Positions 50,917-54,689 of a stretch of 54,689 nt of DNA are shown piece by piece. The stretch lies in contig NZ_SNZE01000015.1 of assembly GCF_004363775.1 (NCBI RefSeq), positions 1 through 54,689 on the forward strand, written 5' to 3'. A program made the translations under genes and the position numbers. How positions within the stretch are numbered: position 1 is the stretch's first letter; each line of letters opens with the position of its first letter. A model generated the notes under the pieces. The model was not told where the DNA came from and did not search any database. It saw only the letters and a program-made list of their open reading frames with translations. The stretch is from Hydromonas duriensis (GTDB taxonomy: Bacteria; Pseudomonadota; Gammaproteobacteria; Burkholderiales; Burkholderiaceae).

Positions 50917-51291
50917 TTACTTGAGTTCTGCTTTCGCGCCAGCTTCTTCCAATTTTGCTTTTGCAGCTTCTGCATCAGCTTTTGGAGCCGCTTCTTTAAC
51001 TGTTTTTGGTGCGCCATCAACGAGGTCTTTTGCTTCTTTCAAGCCCAAGCCAGTGATTTCACGAACAGCTTTAATCACGCCAACTTTGTTTGCGCCAACA
51101 TCAGTCAACACAACGTCAAAGTCAGTTTTTTCTTCAGCAGCAGCTGAAGCGCCACCGCCTGCAGGACCTGCAACAGCAACAGCCGCTGCAGAAACGCCGA
51201 ATTTTTCTTCAAACGCTGATACCAAATCGTTCAAGTCCATAACAGACATTGCACTTACTGCTTCTAAGATGTCGTCTTTAGAGATTGCCAT
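50917..51291 (-). CDS. rplL: 50S ribosomal protein L7/L12
   Basis: L7/L12 forms the flexible stalk that recruits translation factors. The 124-aa acidic protein has the N-terminal dimerisation helices ([26 protein letters not shown]), an Ala/Gly-rich hinge ([15 protein letters not shown]) and the C-terminal factor-binding domain with [23 protein letters not shown], named as landmarks. AGGAG precedes the ATG. It is 85 nt after rplJ. Confidence 0.98.
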   Translation of the reverse strand: MAISKDDILEAVSAMSVMDLNDLVSAFEEKFGVSAAAVAVAGPAGGGASAAAEEKTDFDVVLTDVGANKVGVIKAVREITGLGLKEAKDLVDGAPKTVKEAAPKADAEAAKAKLEEAGAKAELK

Positions 51292-51376
51292 TTAAAACTC
51301 CTAATGATTTAACCTTTTATAAGGTCAAAAATATATGATGAAATGAATCACGCCACGCGCAACTCAAATCGTGAAA

Positions 51377-51871
51377 TTAAGCTGCTTCTGATTTTTGCGC
51401 TGCTACGGCCGCCAATGCGCGAGCCATAGAAGATACAGGTGCTTTCATTACGTAAGCCAACTTCGCCAACAACTCTTCGCGCGAAGGAATGCTTGCCAAA
51501 GCTTTAATACCTGCTTGGTCAAGCAATTTACCGTTGTAAACGCCTGCTTTCAAAACCAATTTATCATTGGTTTTAGCAAAGTCATTCAAAACTTTAGCTG
51601 CCGCTACCGCATCTTCAGAGATGCCATAAATCAATGGACCTGTCAATTCAGGCGACAAAGCCTCAAATGACGTACCTTCGATTGCACGGCGTGCCAATGT
51701 GTTTTTCAACACTTGGATGTGTACGCCTTGCTCGCGAGCATTTTTACGCAATGTAGTCAGAGCGCCTACGCCAACCCCACGATATTCAGCCACGGCCATT
51801 GTTTGCGCGTTTGCAACGATTTGCGCAACTTCTGACACGACGGCTTTTTTACCTTCAAGATTTAATGCCAC
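51377..51871 (-). CDS. rplJ: 50S ribosomal protein L10
   Basis: L10 anchors the L7/L12 dimers to 23S rRNA and, with them, represses its own mRNA in E. coli. The 164-aa protein begins [16 protein letters not shown] and has the family patterns [20 protein letters not shown] and [10 protein letters not shown]. The start codon is GTG, with AGGAG 8 nt upstream (51880 region). A leader of about 290 nt with inverted repeats precedes it, consistent with autogenous control. Confidence 0.98.
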   Translation of the reverse strand: MALNLEGKKAVVSEVAQIVANAQTMAVAEYRGVGVGALTTLRKNAREQGVHIQVLKNTLARRAIEGTSFEALSPELTGPLIYGISEDAVAAAKVLNDFAKTNDKLVLKAGVYNGKLLDQAGIKALASIPSREELLAKLAYVMKAPVSSMARALAAVAAQKSEAA

Positions 51872-51879
51872 GTTAAGCT

Positions 51880-52160
51880 CCTACTTCATTTATAAAGTCA
51901 TGTGTTACCACACAACACCCTACGACTGCCGTCATGGTTTTGCTTTATAAACATAAAACGAAATCATTTTCGGGGTCGCTATTCTGCGTTGGCTTTTTTT
52001 GAGGACGGTTAACTGAAATTAACCTCACCAAAAATCATTAAGCGAAACACACCAACGGTCTTTGAAAGCTCGCCGCTTATTTGCATAAAAACAAAAAAGC
52101 GACGACCCAAAGCTCTCTATTGTGTAGCCACAAAAGCGCAGCATACACTCACAAATTAAT
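51880..52160 (-). promoter_or_regulatory. rplJ leader (L10 autoregulatory leader region)
   Basis: This 293-nt gap between rplA and rplJ has no ORF worth calling. On the minus strand it holds the stem GAGGTTAA-tttcag-TTAACC-gt-CCTC (about 52001-52026) and a shorter stem GTGTTGTGTGGTAACACA (about 51898-51915), close to the start codon. L10 leaders in other bacteria bind the L10-L7/L12 complex; that this one does so is inference from its position. Confidence 0.5.
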
Positions 52161-52164
52161 TACC

Positions 52165-52860
52165 TTAGCCAGCAATGGTTGTGCTATCAACGCGCACACC
52201 AACACCCATTGTTGACGAAAGGGCAACTTTACGCACATAAACACCTTTGCTTGAAGCTGGTTTTAATTTAACCAAAGCGTCTAGCAATGCGGCCAAGTTA
52301 GATTTCAATGCAGCGACTTCAAAGTCAGCACGACCTAAAGTAGCGTGGATGATACCGCCTTTGTCTACGCGGAACTGAACTTGTCCAGCTTTTGCGTTCT
52401 TAACAGCAGTTTCTACATCTGGCGTGACAGTACCTACTTTTGGATTTGGCATCAAGCCACGAGGACCCAACACTTGACCCAAAGTACCCACTACGCGCAT
52501 GGCGTCTGGCGTAGCGATGACAATATCAAAATCCATTACACCCGCTTTAACTTGCTCTGCCAAATCATCCATACCAACGATGTCAGCACCTGCGGCTTTA
52601 GCCAATTCAGCTTTTTCACCTTGAGCAAAGACAGCTACGCGCACAGTTTTACCCGTACCTGCTGGCAATACAACTGAACCACGAACAGTTTGGTCAGATT
52701 TTTTAGGGTCGACGCCGAGTTGAATCGCCACGTCAACAGACTCGTTGAATTTTGCAGTGGCTGTTTCTTTGACCAATGCCAAAGCTTCGTCTGCAGCATA
52801 CAATTTTGCGCTGTCTACTTTAGCCGCCAAAGCTTTTTGTTTTTTAGATAATTTCGCCAT
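52165..52860 (-). CDS. rplA: 50S ribosomal protein L1
   Basis: L1 forms the mobile stalk at the ribosomal E site and represses its own operon in E. coli. The 231-aa protein has [21 protein letters not shown] at the start, the mid-domain [17 protein letters not shown] and [19 protein letters not shown], the L1 signature. It follows rplK by 2 nt in the classic L11-L1 pair. Confidence 0.99.
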   Translation of the reverse strand: MAKLSKKQKALAAKVDSAKLYAADEALALVKETATAKFNESVDVAIQLGVDPKKSDQTVRGSVVLPAGTGKTVRVAVFAQGEKAELAKAAGADIVGMDDLAEQVKAGVMDFDIVIATPDAMRVVGTLGQVLGPRGLMPNPKVGTVTPDVETAVKNAKAGQVQFRVDKGGIIHATLGRADFEVAALKSNLAALLDALVKLKPASSKGVYVRKVALSSTMGVGVRVDSTTIAG

Positions 52861-52862
52861 GA

Positions 52863-53294
52863 TTACACACCCTCCACCGTAATGCCCATACTGCGTGCGC
52901 TACCAGCGATGGTGCGTACAGCAGCGTCTAAGTCAGCTGCCGTCAGGTCAGGCTGTTTGGTTTTTGCGATTTCCTCTGCTTGTTCGCGAGTAATCTTCGC
53001 AACTTTATCAGAATGTGGACGCGCAGAACCCTTGGTGATTTTTGCTGCTTTTTTCAGCAAAACAGTTGCAGGGGTTGTCTTCATGACAAATGTAAAGCTC
53101 TTATCCGCAAATGCAGTGATGACCACTGGCACTGGCAAACCAGGCTCAATGCCTTGAGTCGCCGCGTTAAACGCCTTACAAAATTCCATGATATTCAAAC
53201 CACGTTGACCCAATGCTGGACCAACTGGAGGAGACGGGTTTGCTTTACCCGCTGGGATTTGCAGCTTAATAAAGCCGATAATCTTCTTTGCCAT
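52863..53294 (-). CDS. rplK: 50S ribosomal protein L11
   Basis: L11 binds the GTPase-associated region of 23S rRNA. The 143-aa protein has [35 protein letters not shown] at the N-terminus (landmarks [16 protein letters not shown] and GLNIMEFC) and the rRNA-binding C-terminal domain ending [20 protein letters not shown] stands before the ATG. The 137-nt gap to nusG holds a perfect 8-bp stem AAATATTG/CAATATTT (53328-53346), 34 nt before the start. Confidence 0.99.
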   Translation of the reverse strand: MAKKIIGFIKLQIPAGKANPSPPVGPALGQRGLNIMEFCKAFNAATQGIEPGLPVPVVITAFADKSFTFVMKTTPATVLLKKAAKITKGSARPHSDKVAKITREQAEEIAKTKQPDLTAADLDAAVRTIAGSARSMGITVEGV

Positions 53295-53431
53295 AATTAA
53301 CCTCTAATTGAGTATTAGCGCCATTTTAAATATTGATTCAATATTTGACTTTGGCTCCTCGTGCCGTTCATTTATCATCCGAATGCTTAGAAAATGCATT
53401 CAGCAGGCTGAACGACTTGGCCTGTATTTTT

Positions 53432-53962
53432 TTACTCGACTTTTTCGACTTGGTCAAAAGCCAACTCGACAGGCGTAGCACGACCAAAAATAGTCACTGT
53501 GACACGCAGCTTATTGCGCTCGTAATTAACCTCTTCGACTACGCCGTTGAAATCAGCAAAAGGACCTTCAGTGACGCGCAATGTTTCGCCAACCTCAAAC
53601 TCAATTTTGGGACGCGGACGCTCTCCACTCATGTGAACAAGAATCTTATCCACATCGGCTTGCGGCAACGCGTGAGGTTTATTGCCCACACCACCAACAA
53701 AGCCAGACACTTTAGGCGTACTTTTAACCAAGTGCCAAGATTCGTCGGTCATGCTCATTTCAATCAAAACATAACCAGAATACAAACGGCGTTCGACAAC
53801 AACTCGCTTACCATTTCGCATTTCCACCACTTCTTCAGTGGGCACCAAAACGCGACCGAACTGCTCTTGCAAATCTGAGCGCGCAATGCGTTCATTCAAC
53901 GCACGTTCTACGCTTTTCTCCATGCTGGAGTAAACCTGAACAAAATACCAACGCTTTTCCAT
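53432..53962 (-). CDS. nusG: Transcription termination/antitermination factor NusG
   Basis: NusG binds RNA polymerase and links it to Rho or to ribosomal S10. The 176-aa protein has the NGN domain starting [19 protein letters not shown], the segment [29 protein letters not shown] (landmarks GYVLIEM and VSGFVGG) and a C-terminal KOW domain with [16 protein letters not shown]. Its ATG is 1 nt after the secE stop codon. Confidence 0.99.
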   Translation of the reverse strand: MEKRWYFVQVYSSMEKSVERALNERIARSDLQEQFGRVLVPTEEVVEMRNGKRVVVERRLYSGYVLIEMSMTDESWHLVKSTPKVSGFVGGVGNKPHALPQADVDKILVHMSGERPRPKIEFEVGETLRVTEGPFADFNGVVEEVNYERNKLRVTVTIFGRATPVELAFDQVEKVE

Positions 53963-53963
53963 A

Positions 53964-54344
53964 TTATTTCCAACGCAAAATCAAGTCGTACAGTACGAAT
54001 TCAAGAACCTTGTCCACACCCCACATAAACAAGGACATTACACCCACGAAGGCAAACACCACGCCTGTCATTTGCAACACTTCTTTGCGCGTTGGCCATA
54101 CCACTTTGCGCGCCTCGCGATACGACTCACTGGAAAAACCTATAAAAGACTTACCTGTCGGCGAGACAAAAAACACCGCAACAGCAGCAACAAAACCCGC
54201 ACCTAAAATTGCGGGCTTTAAATATTCAGAAGCTGTTCTTGGCACAAAAAAATAGGCCAAAAATGCGGCCACCAAAATCAATGTTGGCAACCAAATGCCC
54301 CATTTGGCACTGGTTGCATCTTTAATTTGTTGAGATTGAGACAT
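53964..54344 (-). CDS. secE: Preprotein translocase subunit SecE
   Basis: SecE clamps SecY in the protein channel. The 126-aa form has three membrane segments (about 18-34, 42-60 and 94-115), like the E. coli protein. The conserved amphipathic stretch [23 protein letters not shown] lies before the last one. It is 63 nt downstream of tRNA-Trp and next to nusG, the usual order. Confidence 0.98.
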   Translation of the reverse strand: MSQSQQIKDATSAKWGIWLPTLILVAAFLAYFFVPRTASEYLKPAILGAGFVAAVAVFFVSPTGKSFIGFSSESYREARKVVWPTRKEVLQMTGVVFAFVGVMSLFMWGVDKVLEFVLYDLILRWK

Positions 54345-54407
54345 GTACTCACTCTACCGATGCAATCAAAAAATTTGATTTAAATTTAAACACGGAGTTT
54401 TTCGATA

Positions 54408-54483
54408 TGGCAGGGGCGGAGGGTCTCGAACCCCCAACCTACGGTTTTGGAGACCGTCACTCTACCAATTGAGCTACGCCCCT
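54408..54483 (-). tRNA. tRNA-Trp (CCA)
   Basis: A complete cloverleaf: acceptor stem AGGGGCG/CGCCCCT, D-arm AGCTCAATTGGTAGAGT, anticodon stem ACGGT/ACCGT around CTCCAAA (anticodon CCA), and T-arm with GGTTCGAGACC. The 3' CCA is encoded (54408-54410). Its place between tuf and secE is standard for this group. Confidence 0.97.
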
Positions 54484-54495
54484 ACACCGAAAAAC

Positions 54496-54532
54496 TTAAA
54501 AACGGGATTCTATCACACATACAGAACCCCGT
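54496..54532 (-). terminator. Terminator after tuf
   Basis: On the minus strand ACGGG (54528-54532) pairs with CCCGT (54502-54506), with an inner TTCT/AGAA stem, and TTTTTAAGTTTTT follows. It ends just before tRNA-Trp. Confidence 0.6.
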
Positions 54533-54535
54533 CTA
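54507..54535 (-). promoter_or_regulatory. Possible promoter of tRNA-Trp-secE-nusG
   Basis: TAGACG (54530-54535) and TAGAAT (54507-54512), 17 nt apart, with a TG extension before the -10 box. It overlaps the hairpin after tuf. Transcription would start near 54500, 17 nt before the tRNA. Confidence 0.45.
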
Positions 54536-54594
54536 TCTTTTATCTCACACAAACGTCACATGAGATAATTTTTTACAACAAGATCAAATCCAAA

Positions 54595-54689
54595 TTACGC
54601 AGTAATTTTAGCGACGACACCTGCGCCGACGGTACGACCACCTTCACGAATCGCAAAGCGCAAACCTTCTTCCATCGCGATTGGAGCGA
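54595..54689 (-). CDS. tuf: Elongation factor Tu, C-terminal end (cut by the window)
   Basis: Only the last 31 codons are present. They read [22 protein letters not shown] and end VVAKITA, the conserved end of the third EF-Tu domain, which holds aminoacyl-tRNA. EF-Tu delivers aminoacyl-tRNA to the ribosome. The rest lies beyond the right edge. The order tuf-tRNA(Trp)-secE-nusG is common in betaproteobacteria. Confidence 0.96.
   Translation of the reverse strand, partial: APIAMEEGLRFAIREGGRTVGAGVVAKITA

Overview
The window looks like chromosomal housekeeping DNA from a betaproteobacterium, probably a Burkholderiales member of fairly low GC content. The evidence is the gene order dusB-fis-purH, the run dusA-queA-tgt-yajC-secD-secF, a small coiled-coil zapB-like gene overlapping zapA, proteins of the DUF1841 and DUF2322 families that I associate with this class, and the block tuf-tRNA(Trp)-secE-nusG-rplKAJL-rpoBC. 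Genus and species cannot be fixed from what I can see. I find no phage, integrase, complete insertion sequence or CRISPR array.

Layout, left to right. 1-3.1 kb: dusB-fis-purH (leftward), with a strong promoter that points out of the left edge. 3.3-5.5 kb: a BtuB-type outer-membrane receptor preceded by a cobalamin riboswitch. 5.7-7.5 kb: zapB-like/zapA and a YbjJ-type transporter (rightward). 7.6-14.7 kb: Sec accessory proteins and tRNA-modification genes, then tRNA-Val (leftward). 14.8-19.2 kb: purD, a cytochrome b562-like protein, uppP and an MHS-family transporter. 19.3-21.4 kb: a TctE/TctD-like two-component pair that seems to share an operon with the MHS transporter. 21.8-25.2 kb: yhbY, diverging from rlmE-ftsH. 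25.3-32.4 kb: a patatin-like lipase, dnaE, gluQRS, nadD and plsY. 32.9-35.1 kb: aroG, a tautomerase-family gene and ridA, preceded by an aromatic leader peptide and a terminator. 35.2-36.9 kb: DUF1841, DUF2322 and 3-hydroxybutyrate dehydrogenase. 37.1-39.2 kb: priA. 39.2-39.9 kb: a gene-free, AT-rich tandem repeat with DnaA boxes. 39.9-42.0 kb: hemE, a small HMA metal-binding protein and an uncharacterised protein. 42.1-54.7 kb: the RNA polymerase and ribosomal-protein block, tRNA-Trp and the 3' end of tuf.

The most informative features lie between genes. Upstream of aroG there is a complete candidate attenuator: a sigma-70 promoter, a 21-codon leader ORF with Phe-Tyr-Phe-Trp-Tyr-Phe in a row, a candidate antiterminator pairing and a perfect 12-bp terminator just before the aroG ribosome binding site. 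The tautomerase and ridA genes follow without a visible break and may share this control. Upstream of priA, two copies of a roughly 380-bp unit each carry a perfect DnaA box plus near matches. The gap between plsY and ridA holds a good promoter and a strong terminator about 200 nt apart with no credible ORF, so a small RNA is likely. rpoBC has its own near-consensus promoter just past the rplL terminator.

Most genes, including rpoBC and the ribosomal genes, point left. Highly expressed genes usually run with replication, so the fork probably crosses the window from right to left.
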